From: Hypericibacter sp963696655
GTDB lineage: Bacteria; Pseudomonadota; Alphaproteobacteria; Dongiales; Dongiaceae
Length of the DNA stretch: 64,000 nucleotides
Assembly (NCBI GenBank): GCA_963696655.1
Contig: CAVOLB010000136.1
Span: forward strand, 1-64,000
Reading direction: 5' to 3'
Each line of letters begins with the position of its first letter. Positions within the stretch are counted from its first letter, which is position 1. The notes below the pieces were generated by a model. It was not told the origin of the DNA and did not search any database. It was given only the letters and a program-made list of their open reading frames with translations. Shown here piece by piece: positions 54,520 to 62,317 of this stretch. Made by a program: the position numbers and the translations under genes.

Positions 54520-54610
54520 GGTCGGCGGGTCCTTCATGCTGGAATTCGAGGAGGCGCCAGCATAGCAGAGGGGGCGAGGAGAGGCGCGGGGGGAGGCCGG
54601 GATATTGTCC

Positions 54611-54626
54611 CCTCCCCCCTTGAGGG
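54611..54626. repeat. Left fragment of double-hairpin copy G with target duplication
   Basis: The first bases of a double-hairpin repeat (CCTCCCCCCTTGAGGG region) cut by the insertion sequence. The 10-base target duplication CCCTTGAGGG is at 54617-54626 here and again at 55805-55814. Confidence 0.7.
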
Positions 54627-55804
54627 TAGGGCTATCGCATATGGGCGATGGCGTTGAGAAGGAAGTCGTTGTTCCATCTGGCCTGGAGCATTTTGTGACG
54701 GATGCGCTGTGGCCCCGGGGTCGCCTGCAGGATGTTGATGGCGATCTTTCGGATGGCGGCGAGGTTCTCGGGGGCATGATCTTTGCGGGTTCGGCAGGCA
54801 TCCTCGCCGAAGAGGACGTCGAGCACCCAGTGGAGGTTGTTCTCGATGCTCCAGTGGGCACGGACGACCTTGAGGACCTGCTTGGCGGAGAGCTTGCGGG
54901 AGAGCAGGAAGAAGCGGGTCTTGGGCTTGGCAGGTTTGGTCGTGGTGCGCCGCCAGCTGTCGATGCGGGCGACGGCAACCAGATCGGGGAAGCCGTGGGC
55001 TTGGCCGAGTTTCGTGGCCGGCACGACGACGGCCTTGCGGCGCTCGCGCCGGCCATGCGCGGACGTCGTTTTCTCGGCCGCGCGGGAAGGTTTGCGGGCG
55101 GCGTCGATGAGGGCATCGGCGGCCTTGAAGAGCTTGGCGCGGTTCTGTTTGAGCGCCAGCACATAGTGGCCCTTGCGGGCTCGGATGGCGGCCGCCGTAT
55201 CGGGCCTGCAATGCAAGGCATCGGCCGTGACGATGGCACCCTTGAGGTCGAGCGAGGCGAGGAGTTGGAGCGCGCCTTTGACTTCGTTGCGGTTGGGCGC
55301 CTTGCGCTGGGCCAGCGCCATGCGGGTCTCGGCTGCCCAGACATTGACAATGTGCAGGGGCACCGAGCGCTTGCCGCGGGCATAGGCGCCGCGCAGCGCC
55401 TTGCCGTCCAGGCTGACCACTCCCTTGATGCCGAAGCCCTTGGTGAACTTGCGTAATACCGTCACCAAGGTCTCCGGATCCAAGGCCCGGAACACGTTGC
55501 TGAAGGTGTCGTGGCTGGGGATGCCGTGTGGCAGATCCAGGATGTTGCGCAGCAGCGCCTCCCGTCCCAGCGCGAAGGCCACGAACTCGGTGCAGTCCTT
55601 GGCCCCGGCCAGTGTCGCTGCCAAGGCGATGAACAGGATATCCAACAGATCGTGGCGAGCATTGCTCGCCCGCGGGTCCTTGATCCCGCCAAACAGGCGA
55701 TGAAATTCTTCCATTCCGATCTCCCTCCAAGCTTGGGAGACCTTCTAAGAATCCATTTCTGCCAGCCTGGCAATAGCGGCCAAAAGCCAAATGCGATTCC
55801 CCTA
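54627..55804 (-). mobile_element. ISAs1-family insertion sequence, 1178 bp, complete
   Basis: Ends are imperfect inverted repeats: the left end reads TAGGGCTATCGCATATGG and the right end, on the other strand, TAGGGGAATCGCATTTGG. A 10-bp direct repeat CCCTTGAGGG flanks it on both sides (54617-54626 and 55805-55814), within the 8-10 bp expected for ISAs1 elements. It carries one intact transposase gene. It has inserted into the loop side of a double-hairpin repeat; removing it and one repeat restores a perfect hairpin. Intact frame and exact duplication imply a recent insertion. Confidence 0.9.
54632..55714 (-). CDS. ISAs1-family transposase
   Basis: A 360-residue DDE transposase: first Asp in VSLDGKALRG (about residue 126), second in TADALHC, Glu in HWSIENNLHWVLDV (about 295), with an N-terminal DDE_Tnp_1-associated region (IKDPRASNARHDLLDILFIAL). 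The frame is unbroken. The gene fills most of a 1178-bp element with inverted ends, so it is likely active. Confidence 0.95.
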   Translation of the reverse strand: MEEFHRLFGGIKDPRASNARHDLLDILFIALAATLAGAKDCTEFVAFALGREALLRNILDLPHGIPSHDTFSNVFRALDPETLVTVLRKFTKGFGIKGVVSLDGKALRGAYARGKRSVPLHIVNVWAAETRMALAQRKAPNRNEVKGALQLLASLDLKGAIVTADALHCRPDTAAAIRARKGHYVLALKQNRAKLFKAADALIDAARKPSRAAEKTTSAHGRRERRKAVVVPATKLGQAHGFPDLVAVARIDSWRRTTTKPAKPKTRFFLLSRKLSAKQVLKVVRAHWSIENNLHWVLDVLFGEDACRTRKDHAPENLAAIRKIAINILQATPGPQRIRHKMLQARWNNDFLLNAIAHMR

Positions 55805-55900
55805 CCCTTGAGGGGGAGGGTCAGGGAGGGGGATGACGTGGCGTCGATCGAGTCTTCCCTCTCCCTGGCCCTCTCCCGCAAGCGGGAGAGGGGACTCGAC
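55805..55900. repeat. Double-hairpin GC repeat, copy G (right part)
   Basis: Remainder of the repeat split by the insertion sequence: GAGGGGGAGGGTCAGGGAGGGGG, a spacer, then CCCTCTCCCTGGCCCTCTCCC and a hairpin ending GGGAGAGGGGA. It ends a few bases behind the topA stop. Confidence 0.75.
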
Positions 55901-55907
55901 CTCTATC

Positions 55908-58769
55908 CTATTCCCCGTCGGTATCCGACGCCGCCGGCTCGGTCTTGGCCTTCGGCTTCGCCTTGGCTTTCGACTTCGCCTTCGATTTGGCCTTGGCCTT
56001 CGCGGGCGCCTTGGCCTTGGCCGGCGGCTTCGCGGTGGCGGAGGCGGCGGCCTTGATCTTGGGGGCCTTGGGCTCCGCCAGCACGGCGTCGTCGTTCGCG
56101 GGCCTGGCTTTCGCCCTGGCCTTGGCGCCGCCGCGCTTCACGCCCTTGGCCTGGGCGCGCGCCTCGATCAGGGCCACGGCCTGCTCGACCGTGAGCTGAT
56201 CGGGCTCGATGTCCTTGGGCAGGGTCGCGTTGATCTTGCCATGCTTCACATACTGGCCGTAGCGGCCGGCATGGAGCGTGATGGGCTGGCCGTCGGCGGG
56301 ATGCTCGCCGATCTTCTTGCCCGGCGCGCCGCCGCGTCCGCCGCGACCCGTGGAGGGCTCGGCCAGCAGCGCCACGGCCCGGTTCATGCCGATGGTGAGG
56401 ACGTCGTCATCCTTGCCCAGCGATTTGAAGCGGTCGCCATGCTTGATATAGGGACCGAAGCGGCTGATGCCGGCGACGATCGGCAGCTGATCCTCGGGAT
56501 GCGGGCCCAGCAGGCGCGGCAATGACAGCAGCGAGAGCGCCTTGTCGAGCGTGACGTCGGCGGGCGACAGGCCGCGCGGCAGCGACACGCGCTTGGGCTT
56601 GGGCGGTTCGGGCGTTTCCGGCGCGGCGTCGGCCGGCGCGGCGCCATTCGCTTTGGTTTTGTCCTCGTCCTTGCCCTTGGCCTTCTTCCTTTTCTTCTTC
56701 GGCTTGGGCGCGCCCGGCACGGCCTCGCCGAGCTGGATGTAAGTGCCGTAAGGACCTTTGCGCAGGCTCACCGGCAAGTTGGTCGCCGGATCCTGGCCCA
56801 GCAGCTTCGGCCCCATATCGACGTCGGAGCCATCCTCGCCATTGCTGACGCCGAGCCGGCGCGTATAGCGGCAATCGGGATAGTTCGAGCAGCCGATGAA
56901 GGCGCCGAACTTGCCGAGCTTGAGCGAGAGCCGGCCCGCCTGGCAGCCCGGGCAGACGCGCGGGTCGGTGCCGTCGGCGCGCTCGGGGAAGAAATGCGGA
57001 CCCAGCTCCTTGTCGAGCTCGTCGATCACCTGGGTGATCGAGAGATCCTTGGTGCCGGCGATGGCGGCGGAGAAGTCCCGCCAGAAATCGCGCAACACCG
57101 TCTTCCAGTCGATCCGGCCGCCCGAGATCTCGTCGAGCTGGTTCTCCAGATCGGCGGTGAAGTTGTATTCGACATAGCGGTTGAAGAAGCTCTCGAGGAA
57201 CGCCGTCACGACGCGGCCGCGGTCCTCGGGCACGAAGCGCTTCTTGTCGATCTTCACATAATCTCGGTCCTGCAGCACCTGGATGATCGAGGCATAGGTC
57301 GAGGGCCGGCCGATGCCGAGCTCCTCCAGGCGCTTCACGAGGCTCGCCTCGGAATAGCGCGGCGGGGGCTGGGTGAAATGCTGCTCCGGCGTGACCTCGG
57401 TCGGCGTAACGCCGTCCCGCTCGGTCAGGTTGGGCAGGCGGCCGCCATTCTCGTCATCCTCGGAAGGATCGTCGCGATCCTCCTGATAGACGGCGAGAAA
57501 GCCGTCGAAGGTCACGACCGAGCCCGTCGCGCGCATGACGGCCTTGCCGTCCTTCGAGACGATGTCGATGCCGACCTGATCGAGCTCGGCGCTCGCCATC
57601 TGGCTCGCAACCGTGCGCTTCCAGATCAGGTCGTAGAGCCTGGCTTCGTCGGCTTCGAGATAGCGCGCCACGTCGGACGGCTTGCGGGTGATGTCGCTGG
57701 GGCGGATGGCCTCGTGGGCCTCCTGCGCGTTCTTCGCGGTCGATTTGTATTGGCGCGGCTCGGAGGGCACATAGCGCGCGCCATGCTCGGCCGCGACCAG
57801 CTTGCGCGCGGCTGCGATCGCTTCCTGCGACAGCTGCACGCCGTCGGTGCGCATATAGGTGATGAGGCCGACCGTCTCGCCGCCGAGATCGACGCCTTCA
57901 TAGAGCCGCTGCGCGACGCGCATGGTGCGGCTGGCGCCGAGGCCCAGCTTGCGCGAGGCCTCTTGTTGTAAAGTGGACGTGGTGAATGGCGGAAAGGGAT
58001 TGCGGCGGACGGTCTTGCGCTCGACCGAGCGCACGGTGAAGGGCTCGCCTCCCTTGACGATCGAGACGGCGCGCTGGGCGGCCGCCTCGTTGCCGAGGTC
58101 GAACTTCTCGAGCTTCTTGCCGTCGAGCTCGGTGAGGCGCGCCGGAAAGATCTGGCCGGCGGCGGTGCGGAACTTGCCCTCGACCGTCCAATATTCCTGC
58201 GGCTTGAAGGCTTCGATTTCTTCTTCGCGCTGGCAGATAAGGCGCAGCGCGACCGACTGCACGCGGCCGGCCGAGCGGCTGCCGGGCAGCTTGCGCCACA
58301 GCACGGGCGAGAGGGTGAAGCCCACCAGGTAGTCCAGGGCGCGCCGCGCCAGATAGGCCTCGACCAGCTCCTTGTCGAGCGCGCGCGGGTGGCGCATCGC
58401 GTCGAGCACGGCGGATTTGGTCACCTCGTTGAAGACGACCCGCTCGACCGCGATGCCGTTCAGCGCTTTGCGCCGCTTCAGCTCCTCGGTCAGATGCCAG
58501 GAGATGGCCTCGCCCTCGCGGTCCGGGTCGGTCGCGAGGATCAGCTTGTCGGCGCCCTTGAGCGCGGCGGCGATCTCCTTGAGGCGCTGCTCCCCGCGGC
58601 CCTCGACCAGCCAGCTCATGGCGAAGTCCTCGTCCGGGCGCACGGAGCCGTCCTTCGGCGGAAGGTCGCGCACATGGCCGAAACTGGCCAGCACGTGATA
58701 ATCCTTGCCGAGATACTTATTGATTGTCTTCGCCTTGGCAGGCAATTCCACGACGACGACGCTGTTCAT
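55908..58769 (-). CDS. topA: DNA topoisomerase I
   Basis: Relaxes negative supercoils by single-strand passage with an active-site tyrosine (GLITYMRTDG, about residue 320). The 953-residue protein has the Toprim domain, the toroid core (domains 2-4), one zinc finger (CPGCQAGRLSLKLGKFGAFIGCSNYPDC), three C-terminal repeats (RKGPYGTYIQLG, SRFGPYIKHG, GRYGQYVKHG) and a Lys/Ala/Pro-rich tail of about 70 residues resembling histone H1. Oddly, the near-universal ESPAKA motif at the start reads VELPAKAK: Ser9 is leucine while the catalytic Glu8 is kept, a change that one C-to-T substitution would make. Confidence 0.96.
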   Translation of the reverse strand: MNSVVVVELPAKAKTINKYLGKDYHVLASFGHVRDLPPKDGSVRPDEDFAMSWLVEGRGEQRLKEIAAALKGADKLILATDPDREGEAISWHLTEELKRRKALNGIAVERVVFNEVTKSAVLDAMRHPRALDKELVEAYLARRALDYLVGFTLSPVLWRKLPGSRSAGRVQSVALRLICQREEEIEAFKPQEYWTVEGKFRTAAGQIFPARLTELDGKKLEKFDLGNEAAAQRAVSIVKGGEPFTVRSVERKTVRRNPFPPFTTSTLQQEASRKLGLGASRTMRVAQRLYEGVDLGGETVGLITYMRTDGVQLSQEAIAAARKLVAAEHGARYVPSEPRQYKSTAKNAQEAHEAIRPSDITRKPSDVARYLEADEARLYDLIWKRTVASQMASAELDQVGIDIVSKDGKAVMRATGSVVTFDGFLAVYQEDRDDPSEDDENGGRLPNLTERDGVTPTEVTPEQHFTQPPPRYSEASLVKRLEELGIGRPSTYASIIQVLQDRDYVKIDKKRFVPEDRGRVVTAFLESFFNRYVEYNFTADLENQLDEISGGRIDWKTVLRDFWRDFSAAIAGTKDLSITQVIDELDKELGPHFFPERADGTDPRVCPGCQAGRLSLKLGKFGAFIGCSNYPDCRYTRRLGVSNGEDGSDVDMGPKLLGQDPATNLPVSLRKGPYGTYIQLGEAVPGAPKPKKKRKKAKGKDEDKTKANGAAPADAAPETPEPPKPKRVSLPRGLSPADVTLDKALSLLSLPRLLGPHPEDQLPIVAGISRFGPYIKHGDRFKSLGKDDDVLTIGMNRAVALLAEPSTGRGGRGGAPGKKIGEHPADGQPITLHAGRYGQYVKHGKINATLPKDIEPDQLTVEQAVALIEARAQAKGVKRGGAKARAKARPANDDAVLAEPKAPKIKAAASATAKPPAKAKAPAKAKAKSKAKSKAKAKPKAKTEPAASDTDGE

Positions 58770-58871
58770 CGGCTCCGTCTGTTCCGTTTCGGCTCCGCAG
58801 GTCCCGCCCGCAATTCCAGTGAGTTAACGCATCGCCCGTGACAGGACGGCGCGTCGGCGACAGCGGCGGGA

Positions 58872-60227
58872 CTAATCCGGCAGGAGCGAAACGCGGTCGC
58901 CCGGATGGCGCTCCAGCCGGCCGGCGAGCTCGAAATCGAGCAGCGCCGCCCGCAAGACGGGGGGTGACATTTGGCATCGCCGGACCAGTTCGTCAACCGA
59001 TACCGGCGCAGAACCCAGCAATTCCGCGAGTTTGCGGGTAGGTTCGGCCGCTGCCGCCGCCTCGTTTCCAGCCGGCCGCAGGCCGTCTGAAGTGCCGAGA
59101 CTGGCTCGATTTTCCTTAACGAGGTCTTGCGCTGCCGGACCGACCCCCGCGGAGGCGGCCTGCGACCCATCGCCCGAGGGGAGATCGGACCGATCCGGGG
59201 CGGGCGCAAGGGGCGACTCCGGGGCCGGGGGTGACAGATAGGTCCGAATTGGGACGATCCCAGCCGGGCTCGAAGGCAGGGGCGAGCCTGTGGCGCCGCC
59301 GGCGGTCCTGGGGACCGCACATATAGAGTGTGGCGCCAGGGCGAGTTCCGGATCGAGCCCCAGATGGAGCAGGGCGTCGGAAGCGGTTTCGACCAGCCCG
59401 GCGCCTTCGCGCAGCAGCTGGTTGGTGCCGCGGCAGCGGGGGTCGAGCGGCGAGCCCGGCACGGCCATGACCTCGCGGCCCTGCTCGAGCGCAAAGCGCG
59501 CCGTGGTGAGCGAGCCCGACTTGAGCGCGGCCTCGATCACTAGCACGCCGCGCGACAGCCCCGAGACCAGGCGATTGCGGCGGGGAAAATGACGCGCCTG
59601 CGGCTCGGTGCCGAGCGCCATCTCGGAAATCAATACGCCGCCTTGGTCGAGGATGGCCTGGGCGAGGCCGTCATGCTCGGGCGGATAGACCTGGTCGAGC
59701 CCGCCAGCGAACACCGCGATCGTGCCGGTGGCGAGCGCACCCTGGTGGGCGGCCGCGTCGATGCCGCGCGCGAGGCCCGACACCACCACGAGGCCGGCGG
59801 CCCCCAGATCGCGCGACAGCTCCTCGGCCAGCTTGCGGCCGCCGACGGAGGCGTTGCGCGCGCCGACCACGCCGATCGACGGGCGCAGAAGAAGGGCGCC
59901 ATCGCCACGCAACGAGAGCAAGGGCGGTGCATCCTCGATCGCCGCGAGCGGCTCGGGATAGCCCGCCTCGCCCAGCGTCAGGAATTTTCCGCCGAAGCGG
60001 GCGAGGGCGGCGATCTCGTCCTCGGCCTGCGCGCGCGAGGGCGGACGCAGGATCTCGGCGCCGCTCGCCCGCGCCAGCTCGGGCAGGGCTCGCAGGGCCT
60101 CGGCCGCGCTGTGGAAGCGATCCAGCAATCGGCGAAAAGTGATCGGCCCGATGCTGAAGGTCCGCGCCAGCCGCAGGCGGTCGGCACGTTCGGGATCGCT
60201 CAGGGTGGCTTTGCGGGCGGGTGGCAT
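58872..60227 (-). CDS. dprA: DNA-processing protein DprA
   Basis: DprA (DNA protecting/processing) loads RecA onto incoming single-stranded DNA in natural transformation and is widely kept outside it. From the ATG at 60227 it has 451 residues: an N-terminal helical part, the Rossmann-like core with GVVGARNAS, VVVSGLARGIDAAAH and GGLDQVYPPEH (about 120-330), a poorly conserved linker rich in P/A/S, and a C-terminal winged helix (LVRRCQMSPPVLRAALLDFELAGRLERHPG). An open frame upstream to 61220 is a shadow of the divergent paiB-like gene. Its position between topA and plsY is standard. Confidence 0.95.
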   Translation of the reverse strand: MPPARKATLSDPERADRLRLARTFSIGPITFRRLLDRFHSAAEALRALPELARASGAEILRPPSRAQAEDEIAALARFGGKFLTLGEAGYPEPLAAIEDAPPLLSLRGDGALLLRPSIGVVGARNASVGGRKLAEELSRDLGAAGLVVVSGLARGIDAAAHQGALATGTIAVFAGGLDQVYPPEHDGLAQAILDQGGVLISEMALGTEPQARHFPRRNRLVSGLSRGVLVIEAALKSGSLTTARFALEQGREVMAVPGSPLDPRCRGTNQLLREGAGLVETASDALLHLGLDPELALAPHSICAVPRTAGGATGSPLPSSPAGIVPIRTYLSPPAPESPLAPAPDRSDLPSGDGSQAASAGVGPAAQDLVKENRASLGTSDGLRPAGNEAAAAAEPTRKLAELLGSAPVSVDELVRRCQMSPPVLRAALLDFELAGRLERHPGDRVSLLPD

Positions 60228-60410
60228 GGCGAGGAGTTTATTGTTTTGGAGAATAATCGTCAATATATACAACTTAAAGATGTAGACGGGCGTAAGACGG
60301 TCTTGGAAGTCGGCCATTGTCATCGGGACATCGCCATCCCAACGCATCGCTTGATCGCGTCGCCGATCCGCCTGACCATTGTTTCCAGGATGCCAGCAAG
60401 GAGCAGCGCC

Positions 60411-61034
60411 GTGTATCTGCCGCCGGCCTTTCGCCAGGACGACCTCGCCGAGATTCATGCGACGATGCGCGCGGCGCGGCTCTGCAACTTCGTCACCGCC
60501 ACTTCCGAGGGCCTGATGGCGACGTCGCTGCCGCCCATCCTCGACGATAAGGAGGGGGAGCAGGGCGTGCTTTACGGCCATGTCGCTCGCGCCAACCCGC
60601 AATGGAAGACCGCGCCGATCGGCGATGCCATGGCGCTGTTCACGGGGCCGGACGCCTACGTCACCCCCTCCTGGTATGCGACCAAGCGCGAAACCGGCAA
60701 GGTCGTGCCGACCTGGAACTACAGCGCAGTCCATGCCTATGGCCCGGTCGAGTTCTTCGAAGATGCCGACCGGCTGCTCGCCATCGTGACGCGGCTGACG
60801 ACCTTGCATGAGACGCCGCGCGCCCAGCCCTGGGCCGTCAGCGATGCACCGGAAGATTTCGTCAAGGCCCAGCTGCGCGGCATCGTCGGGTTTCGCATGC
60901 CGATTGCCCGTCTCGAGGGCAAGCTCAAGATGAGCCAGAACCGCACCGCCGAGGACCGCGCCGGCGTCGCCGCCGGCCTCGCTTCGAGCGATCGTCCCTC
61001 GGATCGCGTGGCGGCGGGGATGATTCCGAAGTAG
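60411..61034 (+). CDS. FMN-binding PaiB-like protein
   Basis: A 207-residue protein of the PaiB/FMN-binding negative regulator family: YLPPAFRQDDLAEIHATMRAARLCNFVT, WYATKRETGKVVPTWNYSAVHAYGPVEFFED and QLRGIVGFRMPIARLEGKLKMSQNR. PaiB in Bacillus represses sporulation and degradative enzyme genes, but most members have no known role. A GTG at 60411 is chosen because AAGGAG lies eight bases before it; an ATG at 60390 is in frame. It diverges from dprA across 180 bases. Confidence 0.9.
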   Translation: MYLPPAFRQDDLAEIHATMRAARLCNFVTATSEGLMATSLPPILDDKEGEQGVLYGHVARANPQWKTAPIGDAMALFTGPDAYVTPSWYATKRETGKVVPTWNYSAVHAYGPVEFFEDADRLLAIVTRLTTLHETPRAQPWAVSDAPEDFVKAQLRGIVGFRMPIARLEGKLKMSQNRTAEDRAGVAAGLASSDRPSDRVAAGMIPK

Positions 61035-61129
61035 GTCCGCGTTACGGCGGAGCCACGTTCTCCGTGCCGCAAGAGGAAGGGGCGCGGCGATAGCTCGAAA
61101 GCCGAACTGCGAGCGCCTCAGCCGCCTTG

Positions 61130-61558
61130 TCAGCCTTGCCTGGCAGGCGGCGGGCTCGTCCAGCGTTCCTGCGCGACGGCGTCGGTCCATGCGGAGCCGA
61201 GCGGGAGCAGCGTGAGCCAAGTCTCCGCGAGTTTGCCCGCCTCGATTCGATAGAGCTGCATGCCGGCTCGGCTGCGCGTTTCGCCGGTGTTCCTATCGGT
61301 CCAACTGAGCGTGAAGCGGAACCACGCGCGGTGGCCCTCGAATGAGTGATCGTACACGGCGAAACGCGTGTTCGGTCGTTCCTCCCGAGTTGCGGCGATC
61401 TCCGCTGCGTAGGCTTCGCCTGTGACCGTCCGATCGCCTTTTTCGTCATGCCTTCGGTAGGCCTTGCCCAGGCAGCTGGCGATCAGATCGTATTGGCCGT
61501 CATGCCAGACCCGCTCCCATCGGTCGAAGAGATCGCGCGTCACAGACTCGTTCGACAT
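61130..61558 (-). CDS. SnoaL-like / nuclear transport factor 2 fold protein
   Basis: A 142-residue cone-shaped (NTF2-like) domain protein: RDLFDRWERVWHDGQYDLIASCLGKAYRRHDE through RAGMQLYRIEAGKLAETW. The family includes polyketide cyclases and many binding or isomerase proteins. The expected catalytic Asp/His pair cannot be confirmed by eye. A palindrome (61630-61653) lies 72 bases upstream of its start. Confidence 0.8.
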   Translation of the reverse strand: MSNESVTRDLFDRWERVWHDGQYDLIASCLGKAYRRHDEKGDRTVTGEAYAAEIAATREERPNTRFAVYDHSFEGHRAWFRFTLSWTDRNTGETRSRAGMQLYRIEAGKLAETWLTLLPLGSAWTDAVAQERWTSPPPARQG

Positions 61559-61629
61559 CGATGAACCCCTTCAGGCTCGTGGCTCCCTGAATCTCGCCGC
61601 TCGTCATTTGCGTGAAGTCTATGGTGACC

Positions 61630-61653
61630 CTCCTGACAGCATGGTGTCAGGAG
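61630..61653. promoter_or_regulatory. Perfect palindrome, candidate operator
   Basis: CTCCTGACA-GCATGG-TGTCAGGAG: 9-bp perfect arms around a six-base core. It lies in the gap between the SnoaL-like gene (starts 61558, minus) and the plsY stop (61685). It is not followed by a T run on the minus strand, so an operator for an unknown repressor is more likely than a terminator. Confidence 0.5.
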
Positions 61654-61684
61654 CCTTCAGCCCGGGGCGGTCGTCGAGCGTCGG

Positions 61685-62317
61685 CTAAGTCTTCTTCTTG
61701 CCGATCTTGGGCTCTTCGCCCTTGAGGAGGCGGCGGATGTTCTCGCGGTGGCGCCACCAGACGAGGGCGCCGAGAAGGAGCGCGAAGACCGCGAGGCGGG
61801 GGCCGGCCATCAGCCAGGCATAGAGCGGCGCCAGGAGGAAGGCCAGCAGCGCCGAGAGCGAGGAGAAGCGGAAGATCAGCGCCGCCGCGAGCCAGGTCAC
61901 GCAGGCGAGCGCGCCGACGCGCCAGTCGAGCGCCAGCAGGATGCCGAGACCGGTGGCGACGCCCTTGCCGCCCTTGAATCCGAGCCACACCGGATAGAGA
62001 TGGCCGAGGATCGCACCGGCGCCGGCGGCGAGCATCAGCTCGGGGCCGCCGGCATCCCCGCCCGCATATTGCGCGAGCAGCACGGCAGCCGCGCCCTTGG
62101 CGCCATCGAGCAGCAGTGTGGCGAGCGCCAGCGGCTTGTTGCCGGTTCGCAAGACATTGGTAGCGCCGATATTGCCGGAGCCGATCTTGCGGATGTCGCC
62201 GAGGCCGGCGGCGCGGGTCAGCAGCAGGCCGAACGGGATCGAGCCCAGCAGATATCCCAACACCAGGGCAACGACATGAATCCAGGAAAGATCCAAGCTG
62301 GAGCCCGGATCGCCCAT
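61685..62317 (-). CDS. plsY: Glycerol-3-phosphate acyltransferase PlsY
   Basis: Membrane acyltransferase that puts the first fatty acid, from acyl phosphate, on glycerol 3-phosphate. The 210-residue product has about five helices and the signature loops IGSGNIGATNVLRTG and GHLYPVWLGFKGGKGVATG. The C-terminus is lysine-rich (KGEEPKIGKKKT). Its ATG shares the terminal base region with pyrC (touching at 62317), so it is coupled to pyrC-pyrB. Confidence 0.95.
   Translation of the reverse strand: MGDPGSSLDLSWIHVVALVLGYLLGSIPFGLLLTRAAGLGDIRKIGSGNIGATNVLRTGNKPLALATLLLDGAKGAAAVLLAQYAGGDAGGPELMLAAGAGAILGHLYPVWLGFKGGKGVATGLGILLALDWRVGALACVTWLAAALIFRFSSLSALLAFLLAPLYAWLMAGPRLAVFALLLGALVWWRHRENIRRLLKGEEPKIGKKKT

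Noticed and set aside
59589..60410. N-terminal extension of the PaiB-like frame
   Set aside because: It overlaps dprA on the other strand and shows shadow composition; a ribosome site marks the GTG at 60411.
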